A stretch of DNA of 64,000 nucleotides from Shimia sp047124445 (GCF_047124445.1 NZ_CP138921.1:1798001-1862000); one strand, 5' to 3'. Positions 25,302 to 36,327 are shown, counted from the first letter of the stretch. Numbers and translations are program-made. The notes: a model not told the origin generated them from the letters alone.

Positions 25302-27200
25302 ATGTCCTCTGACCACCAAATTGACGACCTGTCATTTGACGAAATTGACGAGCTGATTTCGCCACGTGCGGAAGAAACCGACTTTGACCGCATCGTGGAA
25401 ACCGCCTTGTCCCGCCGTGGCTTCCTGGGCGGTGTGATGACCTTTGGCCTCGGCTCCTTCCTGGTTGGAACCACCACCCTGACCCGCGAAGCTGTGGCTG
25501 CGGGCGATCGTTTTGGCTTCACCCAGGTTGCAGCCAACACGGAGGACACCATCACCGTGCCAGACGGTTTTGAATGGGAACAGGTTGTGACCTGGGGCGA
25601 TCCGCTCTTCTCCGACGCCCCAGTTTTTGATGAAGCCACCCTCGGCACTGCGGCTTCTCAGGCGCGCGCCTTTGGCGACAACAACGATGGCATGTCGATC
25701 TTCACCAAAGATGGCCAAACCGTCATGGCCATCAACAACGAATACACCAACCGCAAAATCCTTTGGGGCAACAACCCCGAGGGCAAGTGGGTGTCCGACG
25801 ACGATGTGCAAAAAGGCATGAACGCCCACGGCGTGTCTGTCTTCGAAGTGGCCCGCGACGAGAGCGGCAACTGGCAGGTGGTGGTCGACAGCGACCTGAA
25901 CCGCCGCATCACACCGCAAACCGATATGGACCTGACCGGCCCTGCTGCTGGCCACGACCTGCTGAAAACCGAGGCAGATCCTAGCGGCACCACCACCAAA
26001 GGCACCTGGAACAACTGCGGCAACGGCGAAACCCCGTGGGGCACCTACCTGACTTGCGAAGAAAACTTCAACGGCTACTTCTCTGCCGAGGATGAGGCCC
26101 ACGAAGTCTCCGCCGAGTTAAAGCGTTATGGCGTGTCTTCCAAAGACTGGGGCTATGGCTGGGCCAAAGTGGATCCGCGCTTTGACGTCTCCAAAAACCC
26201 AAATGAGCCAAACCGCGCGGGCTATGTGGTCGAAATCGACCCGTTTGACCCAACCTCCACGCCCAAGAAACGCACAGCTCTGGGCCGCTTTAAACATGAA
26301 AACGCCGCCGTAGTGTTGGCGGCCAACGGCAAAACGGTTGTCTACCTCGGCGACGATGAACGCGGCGAGTTCCTCTACCGGTTTGTCTCCCATGGCACCT
26401 ACTCCGCCACCGGCGACAACAGCGATCTTCTGGAAAGTGGCGACCTGTTTGTGGCCAAATTCAACGATGACATGCGCGGCGAGTGGCTGGCCCTAACGCC
26501 AGAAACCACTGGCATGTCCGACGCGGAAATCCGCATCCATACCCGTCAGGCTGCGTCCAAAGTTGGCGCAACCACGATGGACCGCCCAGAATGGGTGGCG
26601 GTGAACCCAACCAAGGCAGAAGCCTATGTTGCGCTCACCAACAACAAGAACCGGGGCAAAAAGCCAAACGCTGGCGGCGATGACACCTCGGCTAACGGGC
26701 CAAACCCACGTGTCGAAAACCACTACGGCCAGATCGCCCGCTGGATGCCGGACAACGAAGACCACAGCGCAAACGGGTTTAGCTGGAACCTCTTCGCGCT
26801 GGCTGGCAACCCGGATGTGCATGATGATGCATACGCAGGCAGTGAGAACATCAATGCCGGAAATATGTTCAACTCGCCGGACGGCATGGCCTTTGACAGC
26901 ACCGGCCTGTTGTGGATCCAGACCGACGGCAAATATTCTAACGAAGGCGACTTTGCGGGCATGGGCAACAACCAGATGCTTGCGGGCGACACCGTCACCG
27001 GTGAAATCCGCCGCTTCCTGGTTGGCCCCAAAGAATGTGAAGTCACCGGAGTTTGCTGGTCCCCGGATCGCCGCACCATGTTTGTCGGCATTCAGCACCC
27101 GGGCGAAAAAGGCAACTCCCACTTCCCGGATGGCGGCACCTCCGTGCCACGGTCTGGTGTTTTCGCGGTACGTCGCACAGACGGCGGCCTGATCGGATAA
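25302..27200 (+). CDS. phoX: PhoX family alkaline phosphatase, Tat-exported
   Basis: Calcium/iron-dependent phosphatase of 632 residues that frees phosphate from organic phosphoesters in the periplasm or outside. The Tat signal SRRGFLGG is at residues 37-44, after an unusually long acidic N-region. The DUF839 catalytic core follows, including the NNCGNGETPWGTYLTCEEN segment and the late SPDGMAFDSTGLLWIQTDG stretch. A candidate Pho box lies upstream and a terminator downstream, so it appears to be a phosphate-controlled single-gene unit. PhoX is the prevalent phosphatase in marine Rhodobacterales. Confidence 0.9.
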   Translation: MSSDHQIDDLSFDEIDELISPRAEETDFDRIVETALSRRGFLGGVMTFGLGSFLVGTTTLTREAVAAGDRFGFTQVAANTEDTITVPDGFEWEQVVTWGDPLFSDAPVFDEATLGTAASQARAFGDNNDGMSIFTKDGQTVMAINNEYTNRKILWGNNPEGKWVSDDDVQKGMNAHGVSVFEVARDESGNWQVVVDSDLNRRITPQTDMDLTGPAAGHDLLKTEADPSGTTTKGTWNNCGNGETPWGTYLTCEENFNGYFSAEDEAHEVSAELKRYGVSSKDWGYGWAKVDPRFDVSKNPNEPNRAGYVVEIDPFDPTSTPKKRTALGRFKHENAAVVLAANGKTVVYLGDDERGEFLYRFVSHGTYSATGDNSDLLESGDLFVAKFNDDMRGEWLALTPETTGMSDAEIRIHTRQAASKVGATTMDRPEWVAVNPTKAEAYVALTNNKNRGKKPNAGGDDTSANGPNPRVENHYGQIARWMPDNEDHSANGFSWNLFALAGNPDVHDDAYAGSENINAGNMFNSPDGMAFDSTGLLWIQTDGKYSNEGDFAGMGNNQMLAGDTVTGEIRRFLVGPKECEVTGVCWSPDRRTMFVGIQHPGEKGNSHFPDGGTSVPRSGVFAVRRTDGGLIG

Positions 27201-27265
27201 CGACGACGCAAATTCTGACTACCTAAATACCTTTTTATAGTCCGCTTTTTAGCACCAATCCTTTG

Positions 27266-27299
27266 GCCCTCGACCACCCCCTGGTCGGGGGCTTTCTTC
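27266..27299 (+). terminator. Terminator after phoX
   Basis: CCCTCGACCA pairs with TGGTCGGGGG (one G-T pair), then a pyrimidine-rich tail CTTTCTTCT. It lies in the convergent gap before the SDR gene. Confidence 0.8.
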
Positions 27300-27314
27300 T
27301 CAAAACGGAAGCGC

Positions 27315-28043
27315 TTAACCGCGCCCGATGTAAGGCATTTTGGTCGCCATCACGGTCATGAACTGCACATTTGCATTAAGCGGCATCTCCGCCATATGCA
27401 GCACTGACCGCGCCGCATCCTGCACATCCATGGTGGCATTGGGCGCTTTGCCATCGGCTTGCAAACGCGCGTTCAAATCTGCGACCATATCGGTCTCCGC
27501 GTTGCCAATGTCGATTTGCCCACAGGCAATGTCATACGGCCGCCCGTCCAGCGACAACGTCCGGGTCAGCCCCGTTACCGCATGTTTTGTGAGCGTGTAG
27601 CACACCGAGCCTTCCCGCGGCACATGCGCGCTCAATGAGCCGTTGTTGATGATCCGCCCGCCCTGCGGCACCTGACGCCGCATCTGCGCATAGGCCAACT
27701 TGGCGGCAATAAACATGCCCCGCACATTCACATCCAGCACCTGATCAAAGCCACCCAGATCGATCTCGTCAATCGACCCCGCCGGCCCAAACATACCGGC
27801 ATTGTTGAACAGCGCATCCAGCCGTTCAGCGCGCGCCACAAACCGCGCAAAGGCGCTCTCCATCGCCGCCGCGTCGGTCACATCCGCCACCAGCGGCACC
27901 GCGTTCACATACTCATCGGCAATCGCCTGCAGCTTTTCCTCGCCACGCGCCAACAGGCCAACCCGCCAACCGGCTTCCAAAAACGCCACCGCTGTCGCCT
28001 TGCCAATCCCCTGGCTCGCGCCGGTTACAATGATGCTTTTCAC
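27315..28043 (-). CDS. Short-chain dehydrogenase/reductase
   Basis: NAD(P)-dependent oxidoreductase of 242 residues. The cofactor loop TGASQGIGKA is at residues 7-16, the NNAG motif is in LFNNAGMFGPAG, and the catalytic YxxxK is in CYTLTKHAVTG with an upstream Ser (NNGSLSAH). It overlaps the end of the helicase gene by ATGA, so the two form a coupled pair despite unrelated functions. The substrate is unknown. Confidence 0.87.
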   Translation of the reverse strand: MKSIIVTGASQGIGKATAVAFLEAGWRVGLLARGEEKLQAIADEYVNAVPLVADVTDAAAMESAFARFVARAERLDALFNNAGMFGPAGSIDEIDLGGFDQVLDVNVRGMFIAAKLAYAQMRRQVPQGGRIINNGSLSAHVPREGSVCYTLTKHAVTGLTRTLSLDGRPYDIACGQIDIGNAETDMVADLNARLQADGKAPNATMDVQDAARSVLHMAEMPLNANVQFMTVMATKMPYIGRG

Positions 28044-29572
28044 GCGCTTTCCTCCTGCGCCATCAACTCCAGCGGCGCAGGGGCCACCGTCAAATCACTC
28101 ACGTCCAGCGGCCCCGACGGCTTTGCCAACCGATTGCGCACCACCCAGTGCAGCCGCTCGCTCGCCCGTGTAATCGCCACATAAGCCAGCCGCTTCCACA
28201 ACGGCTGCCCTGCCTCACTGCGATTCATCCGCGCCGCCACATAAAGGTCCGGGGCAAACACCTGCACATTCTCCCACTGAGAGCCCTGCGCCTTGTGAAT
28301 GGTCACCGCAGCGCCATGCAAGAACGTCGCCCCCATGCGCGCCGCATAGGGAATAAACGGCTCTTCCTCATCCGGCATCTCGATCTTCACAATCGACGCC
28401 GCCGACACGCGCGGATCTTCCGCGCCCATGACGTGCAGCCGCGAGAATCCCGGCTTACGGCCCGGGCCCAGATAAATCACCTGCGCGCCTTTGATCAGCC
28501 CCCGCGCCTCCAGATCAAGCCGCTTCTTACGGTGCTTCATCGGCAGCTCAATCCCATCACAGATCAGCGGCTCGCCCTCAAGCAGCTCATCCTCCGGCGC
28601 GCCATGCACCATGCGAAACGCGTTGATCAGCCGGATACGCGTCGCGTTGCGCCAGACCAACACCGGCGAGCGCGCCATGAGGTCGACCTCCACCCGCTGG
28701 GCAAACTGCACCCGATCATCCTTGCGCGCAGTATCCTCGACCATGCGCTCAAAGTCATGGAACTCCAGCTGCGGATCGGCCAATGCATGGGCCAAATCCA
28801 AAATCGGGTTGTCCGCGTCCTGGCGGTGAATACGCTCCAGGTTATAGACCGCAGGCGCAGGCAGCTTATCAAACACCATCGCGCCCGACTGGTTCACTGG
28901 CGCCAACTGCGCCGGATCGCCAAACAGCACCAACGTGCTGAAAATCTCTTTCAGGTCGTCAAACTGCTTGTCATCCAGCATCGAGCTTTCGTCGATAAAC
29001 CCGATGTCCAGCGGATCATCCCGCCGCTTCCAGCCGGTGATGAAATCACTGCCGCGTAGCCCTGCCGCCGCCAACGCGCCCGGAATGGACTTGTGCAGTT
29101 TGTAAAACTCCAACGCCCGATCGAGCGCCTCATCTGTGAGCCCCTCAATCTCCGGCCGCTCGCCATTGTCCGCCAGCCACTCAGCAATCTTTTCATATTC
29201 AGGATCATAGACTGGCGTGTAGATGATCCGGTGAATGGTCGTCGCCGGCACGCCCCGCATCCGCAACACACTTGCGGCCTTGTTGGTCGGCGCCAAAATC
29301 GCCAGCGTGCGGTGATCCTTCTTGCGCTTGCCTTCATAGTCACCGGAGACAATATCCACCCCCGCGCCTTCCAGCGCCTTCACCATCTCCGACAGCAACA
29401 ACGTCTTGCCCGACCCGGCCTTGCCGGTCACCGCAGCAATCGCCTGCTTGCCTTCGGTCGCGGGCGTCAACAAACCCTCGTCCAAGTCCACCCCCAGCCC
29501 CTTGAGAAGGGCAGAGATATTGTCAAAGGCCTCGGCCTGATCGTGGCTGAATGTGATGGAGGTACTGCTCAT
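28040..29572 (-). CDS. RecD-like superfamily 1 DNA helicase
   Basis: ATP-dependent helicase of 510 residues. Walker A GKAGSGKT is at residues 50-57, motif Ia reads APTNKAASVL, Walker B is IDESSMLDD, motif III is LFGDPAQLAPV, and the C-terminal half has the UvrD_C-like HKAQGSQWENVQVF and YVAITRASERLHWV. It has no RecB/RecC partner nearby, so it is a stand-alone RecD2/TraA-type helicase. The upstream SDR overlap is at its 3' end. Role in repair or replication restart is inferred from family. Confidence 0.87.
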   Translation of the reverse strand: MSSTSITFSHDQAEAFDNISALLKGLGVDLDEGLLTPATEGKQAIAAVTGKAGSGKTLLLSEMVKALEGAGVDIVSGDYEGKRKKDHRTLAILAPTNKAASVLRMRGVPATTIHRIIYTPVYDPEYEKIAEWLADNGERPEIEGLTDEALDRALEFYKLHKSIPGALAAAGLRGSDFITGWKRRDDPLDIGFIDESSMLDDKQFDDLKEIFSTLVLFGDPAQLAPVNQSGAMVFDKLPAPAVYNLERIHRQDADNPILDLAHALADPQLEFHDFERMVEDTARKDDRVQFAQRVEVDLMARSPVLVWRNATRIRLINAFRMVHGAPEDELLEGEPLICDGIELPMKHRKKRLDLEARGLIKGAQVIYLGPGRKPGFSRLHVMGAEDPRVSAASIVKIEMPDEEEPFIPYAARMGATFLHGAAVTIHKAQGSQWENVQVFAPDLYVAARMNRSEAGQPLWKRLAYVAITRASERLHWVVRNRLAKPSGPLDVSDLTVAPAPLELMAQEESA

Positions 29573-29749
29573 GGCGCGACCCTATAGCGGGCAGCGATTG
29601 GGGGCCAGTCGGTTTCTGAGAATCCGCTCGTTGCGACACTCATTGCGCCGCCAAAACCGGCCCCAAAACCACTTTTTCCGCGTCTTATTTTTGCCACGTA
29701 AAGCGGATTTAATACACCGAACAATCAATCAGTAAGTGTGTGTCGCTTT

Positions 29750-30382
29750 ATGTCCCAGTCAGATTTCCAAGCACGTCTCAATCGTCTCCATTTGAACGGC
29801 GCTTCACCTGATACCAATCCCCCGACCAACAAGGAGACGCCCGCACCCCGCATCACGCGCCCCTCTAAGCTGAGCTGGCTGATAGTGCTCGCGTTCATTC
29901 TTGTAGGAAGTCAGGCAGCCAAATTTGCCAATATTCACTACGACGAGATCAAAGCGTCCTATGGGGTAGAAGGCGCACTTCTGGTCGGAAGTGCAGCGCT
30001 GGCACTTTTGCTTACCGGGACTCTCCTGTTTCTGCGCGCACTCTGGAAACAAATTAAAGGCGCACCGCTCCATCAAACCCAACGTGGCTTCCAAGAGCCT
30101 CTCAATACTAAAGGCACCTCAGCAGATCCCAACGACCTGCCCAGAGGAAAAGCGCCCAACCCCGGAAAAACACGCCCAACTACACTGAGCTGGCTGATTG
30201 CTCTCGCGCTCACTTTCGCAGGAAGTCAGGCCGCCAAATTTGCCAACATACACTACGACGAGATCAAAGCGTCCAATGGGGTAGAAGGCGCACTTCTGGT
30301 CGGATGTGCGGCGCTGGCGCTTTTGCTTTTCGGCTCCCTCCTATTTCTGCGCGCAGTTTGGCGACAGTTCAAACCAAGCTGA
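29750..30382 (+). CDS. Membrane protein made of a tandem internal duplication, MSQSDF N terminus
   Basis: I do not recognise this 210-residue protein. It starts MSQSDFQARLNRL, then a Pro/Thr-rich linker, then two hydrophobic helices flanking the conserved GSQAAKFANIHYDEIKAS. The whole block repeats 105 codons later: residues 41-103 and 146-208 align without gaps with 12 differences in 62 compared positions. The linkers before each block also match. Four membrane helices are expected in total. The start at 29750 is chosen because the next gene starts with the same motif. Lower GC than the neighbours. Divergent from the helicase gene. Confidence 0.7.
   Translation: MSQSDFQARLNRLHLNGASPDTNPPTNKETPAPRITRPSKLSWLIVLAFILVGSQAAKFANIHYDEIKASYGVEGALLVGSAALALLLTGTLLFLRALWKQIKGAPLHQTQRGFQEPLNTKGTSADPNDLPRGKAPNPGKTRPTTLSWLIALALTFAGSQAAKFANIHYDEIKASNGVEGALLVGCAALALLLFGSLLFLRAVWRQFKPS
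29870..30373 (+). repeat. Tandem intragenic repeat (two 189-bp copies)
   Basis: Copy A 29870-30058 and copy B 30185-30373, offset 315 bases. Similarity continues upstream into the linkers: TTCCAAG-N4-TCTCAAT occurs at 29765 and again at 30089 (offset 324, one 9-base indel). The duplication therefore covers nearly the whole gene. Confidence 0.85.
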
Positions 30383-30476
30383 CGGAACCATTTCAGTCCC
30401 CCATCTGCCCTTTTCAAGTAGTCTGGGCGTCATCCAATCGAACCCCGTGCCTAAACGGAGTTCAATGAGGTGTTTT

Positions 30477-31172
30477 ATGTCTCAAACCGATTTTTCATCG
30501 CGCATTGAACGTATCAAAGCAAATGCGCCAGAGAAGCCGCAAGCTGATACCTCCTTCAAATATAAGCCGCGCAGGACCGACATCGTTGGCTTGGGTCTAT
30601 ACGTGAATTGCCTGGTGCCGTTGTTGTTCGCCATTGCGAACAAACTAGACACCATCTTTGCATTGGGCAACGCCTTCCCCAAGAACCTCGCAGAGGCCAC
30701 GTTCTCTAGCTTTTCTACCGCCATTTTGATTTGTCTCCCCATTATATCCATTTTCACGGTCATCGAAGCCTACGCAATTTATCGGATTTCCAAGAAAAAA
30801 CTCAAACCAAGTGAGATGTCTCCAGAAAGTATCGCGCGCCGCATTGAACGCAGAAAATACTCCGACAGCGCCGTTGGCTTGCTCTTGGGCATCGCAACAG
30901 TCTCTTACTTCGGGCTGTCCGTCAGGGCCGCCGAGTTTAGCTCGCAAATTCTACAGCTCTTCGCGAAGTACTGTCTCTTGTTGGTGTTTCTGCAACTGTT
31001 CGCGGCGATACAAAGACCCGTCGCCATTTTGCTTCAACAAAGACGAGTCGCCTGGCGCACGCCATTGTTCTTTGCAATTGGCACAACGGTTACATTTGCC
31101 GCCTTCCACTTTTCTATTCTGAGCTTTTCGGACATGGACAACATGGCTCTCAGAATACAAAACGCTTTCTAG
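30477..31172 (+). CDS. Multi-pass membrane protein with MSQTDF N terminus
   Basis: A 231-residue protein I do not recognise. The first residues MSQTDFSSRIERIKANAPEKP match the start of the preceding gene (MSQSDFQARLNRLHLNGASPD), after which the two diverge. About five hydrophobic helices follow (near residues 40-60, 73-105, 120-140, 150-172 and 182-205). GAGG lies 6 bases before the ATG at 30477. The base composition is more AT-rich than flanking genes. It is 94 bases downstream of its relative and may be expressed with it. Confidence 0.7.
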   Translation: MSQTDFSSRIERIKANAPEKPQADTSFKYKPRRTDIVGLGLYVNCLVPLLFAIANKLDTIFALGNAFPKNLAEATFSSFSTAILICLPIISIFTVIEAYAIYRISKKKLKPSEMSPESIARRIERRKYSDSAVGLLLGIATVSYFGLSVRAAEFSSQILQLFAKYCLLLVFLQLFAAIQRPVAILLQQRRVAWRTPLFFAIGTTVTFAAFHFSILSFSDMDNMALRIQNAF

Positions 31173-31247
31173 TCTGGCAGTGCCACAGCACCGTTTTAGA
31201 AAGACCAAACAAGGTCAATCTAGCAACGCCTAACTAAACCGCCCCAA

Positions 31248-31284
31248 CAAAAAAGACCCCCGAAACCATGCGGTTCCGGGGGCT
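31248..31284 (-). terminator. Terminator of ccr
   Basis: On the minus strand AGCCCCCGGAACC pairs with GGTTTCGGGGGTCT around GCAT, followed by TTTTTT. It lies 40 bases past the ccr stop. Confidence 0.9.
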
Positions 31285-31323
31285 GGAGGAAAACGGGGGA
31301 AACCGTTTTATGATCCGTGAGTG

Positions 31324-32610
<1,287 letters not shown>

Positions 32611-32761
32611 CTTCGCCTCCTGATTGGTCGTTTCGCCGCGATGCAGAATCGCGTTCCTGCCACCGTGATACGGATGACGAGGTAACATTGCAACCTTCAA
32701 AGAGGTGTTTTTGTAATTTTATGACCCAGCAGCCGCAGCATGAATTGCTGCAACTGCACAA

Positions 32762-34120
32762 TCACCCCATCAAATGCCTTATGGAATTGGCATAAAACCG
32801 TAGGATTTCCGCCTGGTCCTTGTTCACAGAAAACGTGCCGTCACTCTCCAACAGCACCCGCCGCCCGACCAAAGTCTTCAGCGCGCTGTCTATCGCCTCC
32901 TCCGGAGCCTCCCGCATAAACCGTGCCCGAGACGGTGGCAGCGCCGCAAGTCGCGCTGCGAACGCGTCTTTCACATCCTTCTGCGACAGAGGCCCGGCGG
33001 CCTGCTCAAAAATATACGCCATAAGCGGCACCGGCAGGATCGGCACCACCCCGTTGATGCGCCGCATCAGCTCAACACCCAGCGGCTTGGCCACATCACC
33101 GGTCACGTCTTTGGAAAACTCAGTCAGTGACACAGGCCGGCCAAAGCGCACCGTGGCGTTGCCAAAGCGATGCACCTTCCCGCGTAGCCGCAACAACAGC
33201 TGTTTGAAGAAGAACCCCACAATCACCGAAATCCGCGCCCGGAAGCCTTTCCCGCCCCGCGCCGCCGATTCCAACAGGATGCGATCTTCCAGCACACGGT
33301 CATAGTTGATCGCCACCGGCACAAACACCACGTCCCGCCCATCCGGCTGGTACGCATCGGTGATGTATTTGATCAGCCCCAGCTTCGGGTCCTGCGGCGC
33401 CCCGGTCAGCGACAGCCGCCCCTCCGGGAACATCGCTTGCGCCACCCCCGCTTCGGTCGCCAACCGCACATAGGCCGCCAGCACCTTGCGATAGAGATCG
33501 TTGCGCGACTTGCGCCTGATAAAGTACGCCCCCATCGCCCGGATCAACCGGCTGAGCGGCCAAACCCGCGCCCATTCGCCCACCGCATAAGACAACGCCC
33601 CGCGCCGCGCGGCCAGATAGGTCACCAGCACGTAATCCATGTTGCTCTTGTGATTGATCACATAAACGATGGTGCTCTCCTGCGGGATCACGTCCAGCGC
33701 CGCCTCATCCACATGGGTCAGACGCACGCGATAGAAGGCCCGGCTCAGAAACCGCGCAATCTTGATCGCCACGCCAAAATACATGGTGGCCGAAAACGAC
33801 GGCACAATCTCGCCCGCATAGCGCTTGGCCGTCTCAAAGGCCACCGCTTCGGGAATCCCTTCCTCGGCCGCATGTTCCGCCACCGCGCGCGTCACATCCG
33901 GCTGGTAGATCAGCCGCTCGATCATGTCATGGCGCTGTGCCAGCTTGAACGGCTCAATGGGCCGCTCCAACCGCTCATTTAACCGCGCCACCACGCGCTC
34001 CATCCGCCGCCGGAAGAACCAGCGCACCGAGGGGAACAGCAAGTGACTTGCCGCCGTGACCACCGCAAACAGCAGGATCAGCACAAAAAGCCAAAGGGGG
34101 AGCTCAATCGTCGATGTCAT
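32762..34120 (-). CDS. PlsB-like glycerol-3-phosphate/1-acylglycerol acyltransferase
   Basis: Membrane-bound acyltransferase of 452 residues in phospholipid synthesis. One N-terminal hydrophobic helix (WLFVLILLFAVVTAASHLLF) anchors it. The acyltransferase motif I appears as NHKSNMDYVLV (H and D four residues apart), block II as GAYFIRRKSRND, and block III as MFPEGRLSLTG, nearer to PlsB than to PlsC. The start at 34120 lacks a clear ribosome binding site. It lies between ccr and ecm, as in other Rhodobacterales genomes I recall. Exact acceptor is uncertain. Confidence 0.8.
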   Translation of the reverse strand: MTSTIELPLWLFVLILLFAVVTAASHLLFPSVRWFFRRRMERVVARLNERLERPIEPFKLAQRHDMIERLIYQPDVTRAVAEHAAEEGIPEAVAFETAKRYAGEIVPSFSATMYFGVAIKIARFLSRAFYRVRLTHVDEAALDVIPQESTIVYVINHKSNMDYVLVTYLAARRGALSYAVGEWARVWPLSRLIRAMGAYFIRRKSRNDLYRKVLAAYVRLATEAGVAQAMFPEGRLSLTGAPQDPKLGLIKYITDAYQPDGRDVVFVPVAINYDRVLEDRILLESAARGGKGFRARISVIVGFFFKQLLLRLRGKVHRFGNATVRFGRPVSLTEFSKDVTGDVAKPLGVELMRRINGVVPILPVPLMAYIFEQAAGPLSQKDVKDAFAARLAALPPSRARFMREAPEEAIDSALKTLVGRRVLLESDGTFSVNKDQAEILRFYANSIRHLMG

Positions 34121-34312
34121 GAAATGACTCTGACTACACCGCGCGCGTGGGCGCAATAGACTTCGCGCACGCGTACTCCTGTGATCTCCCCACCAACAGA
34201 ACGTTTTTGCCGCAACGCAGCGAATTGACTTGCAAAGGATGTTTCGCGTACATACGCTCAAACGAAAGATTGTTGCTAGGTCCACGTATGACCCCCAGCA
34301 GAGGAATGAAAC
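34121..34312. promoter_or_regulatory. Divergent promoter region, PlsB-like gene and ecm
   Basis: 192 bases without a gene. An imperfect copy (CTTGCAAA, 34229-34236) of the TTTGCAAA half-site reported for short-chain acyl-CoA regulators of the PccR/RamB type lies 77 bases before ecm. I see no second half-site and no riboswitch, so support is weak. Confidence 0.3.
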
Positions 34313-36307
34313 ATGTCGCAGACGCAGCAAAACCAGCCCGCCGATAAACCTGCCAAGGATCGTCCGTGGTTGATTCGAACCTACGCCGGCCATTCCACCG
34401 CCAAGGCCTCCAACGCGCTCTACCGCTCCAACTTGGAAAAAGGCCAGACCGGCCTGTCCGTGGCCTTCGACCTGCCTACCCAGACCGGCTATGACAGCGA
34501 CCACATCCTGGCGCGCGGCGAAGTGGGCAAAGTCGGCGTGCCGGTCTGCCATCTGGGCGACATGCGCACTCTGTTTGACCAGATCCCGCTGGAACAGATG
34601 AACACCTCCATGACAATCAACGCCACCGCGCCTTGGTTGCTCGCGCTCTACATCGCCACGGCCGAGGAGCAAGGTGCCGATGTCACCAAGCTACAGGGCA
34701 CGGTGCAAAACGATCTGATCAAAGAATACCTGAGCCGCGGCACCTACATCTGTCCGCCGGAACCAAGCCTGAAGATGATCGCCGATGTGGCCGAATACTG
34801 CTACACCAACGTGCCCAAGTGGAACCCGATGAACGTCTGTTCCTACCACCTGCAAGAAGCGGGCGCGACGCCGGAGCAGGAACTGGCCTTTGCCTTGGCC
34901 ACCGCCATTGCTGTGCTCGACGCGCTGAAACCCCGCGTGGCTGAAGAAGACTTCCCACGCCTCTGTGGCCGTATCTCTTTCTTTGTGAACGCGGGCATCC
35001 GCTTTGTGACTGAGATGTGCAAAATGCGCGCCTTTGTGGACCTCTGGGATGAAATCCTAGTTGAGCGCTATGGGGTGACCGACCCCAAATCCCGCCGCTT
35101 CCGCTATGGCGTACAGGTCAACTCCTTGGGCCTGACCGAACAACAGCCTGAGAATAACGTCTACCGTATTCTCATCGAAATGCTGGCCGTGACCCTGTCT
35201 AAAAAGGCCCGCGCCCGCGCCGTGCAATTGCCCGCCTGGAACGAAGCGCTGGGTTTGCCACGCCCTTGGGATCAGCAATGGTCCATGCGGATGCAGCAAA
35301 TCATGGCCTTTGAAACCGATCTTCTCGAATACGACGACCTGTTTGACGGAAACCCGGCGGTAGATTCGAAAGTCGAAGAGCTAAAAGACGGCGCGCGCCG
35401 CGAATTGGCCAATTTGGAAAGCATGGGCGGCGCCATTGGCGCGATCGATTATATGAAATCCCGCCTGGTGGACAGCAACGCTGAACGCCTCAACCGCATC
35501 GAAGCCGGTGAGACCGTGGTTGTGGGTGTGAACAAATTCCAGAAAGGCGAAACCTCCCCGCTGATGACGGGCGACGGCGGCATCATGGTGGTGGACCCGG
35601 CTGTGGAGCAGGAACAGATTGCCCGCCTGGCGGACTGGCGCAATCAGCGCGACAGCGCCGCCGTAGAAAAGGCCCTCGCGGATCTGCGCGCCGCCGCGGC
35701 CAATGGCGACAACGTCATGCCCGCCTCCATTGCCGCCGCCAAGGCCGGTGTCACAACCGGCGAATGGGCTGCACAAATGCGCGTTGTGCATGGCGAATAC
35801 CGTGGCCCCACCGGCGTGTCCGGCGCCCCATCCAACAAAACCGAAGGTCTGGATGATCTCCGCAACGCCGTGGACGCCGTGTCTGACAAACTGGGCCGCC
35901 GCCTGAAATTTGTCATTGGCAAACCGGGACTTGACGGCCACTCCAACGGTGCCGAGCAAATCGCCTTCCGCGCCCGCGACTGCGGTATGGACATCACCTA
36001 TGACGGCATCCGCCTGACACCCGAAGAGATTGTGACCAAAGCGCTTGAAGACGAGGCCCATGTGGTGGGGCTGTCGATCCTGTCGGGCTCGCACATCCCG
36101 CTGGTTGAAGACCTCATGCAACGCATGCGAGATGCCGGATTGGGTGACACGCCCGTAATCGTCGGCGGTATCATTCCGGACGAAGATGCAGACCGCTTGC
36201 GCGCCATGGGGGTGGCGCGGGTCTATACCCCCAAAGACTTCGAGCTCAACACCATCATGGGCGACATTGTCACCTTGGCGAATCCCGACGCTGTGGCCGC
36301 GGAGTAA
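34313..36307 (+). CDS. ecm: Ethylmalonyl-CoA mutase
   Basis: Adenosylcobalamin-dependent mutase of 664 residues (older name MeaA) converting (2R)-ethylmalonyl-CoA to methylsuccinyl-CoA. The N-terminal barrel begins RPWLIRTYAGHSTAKASNAL and contains GLSVAFDLPTQTGYDSD. The C-terminal B12 domain has the base-off ligand motif D541-G-H543-SNG and later GLSILSGSH and VVGGIIP. It depends on B12, made in part by cobU at 8.8 kb. Two inverted repeats, without a T tract, follow its stop. Divergent from the PlsB-like gene. Confidence 0.95.
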   Translation: MSQTQQNQPADKPAKDRPWLIRTYAGHSTAKASNALYRSNLEKGQTGLSVAFDLPTQTGYDSDHILARGEVGKVGVPVCHLGDMRTLFDQIPLEQMNTSMTINATAPWLLALYIATAEEQGADVTKLQGTVQNDLIKEYLSRGTYICPPEPSLKMIADVAEYCYTNVPKWNPMNVCSYHLQEAGATPEQELAFALATAIAVLDALKPRVAEEDFPRLCGRISFFVNAGIRFVTEMCKMRAFVDLWDEILVERYGVTDPKSRRFRYGVQVNSLGLTEQQPENNVYRILIEMLAVTLSKKARARAVQLPAWNEALGLPRPWDQQWSMRMQQIMAFETDLLEYDDLFDGNPAVDSKVEELKDGARRELANLESMGGAIGAIDYMKSRLVDSNAERLNRIEAGETVVVGVNKFQKGETSPLMTGDGGIMVVDPAVEQEQIARLADWRNQRDSAAVEKALADLRAAAANGDNVMPASIAAAKAGVTTGEWAAQMRVVHGEYRGPTGVSGAPSNKTEGLDDLRNAVDAVSDKLGRRLKFVIGKPGLDGHSNGAEQIAFRARDCGMDITYDGIRLTPEEIVTKALEDEAHVVGLSILSGSHIPLVEDLMQRMRDAGLGDTPVIVGGIIPDEDADRLRAMGVARVYTPKDFELNTIMGDIVTLANPDAVAAE

Positions 36308-36327
36308 GCCTTCGCCGACAGGAAACC

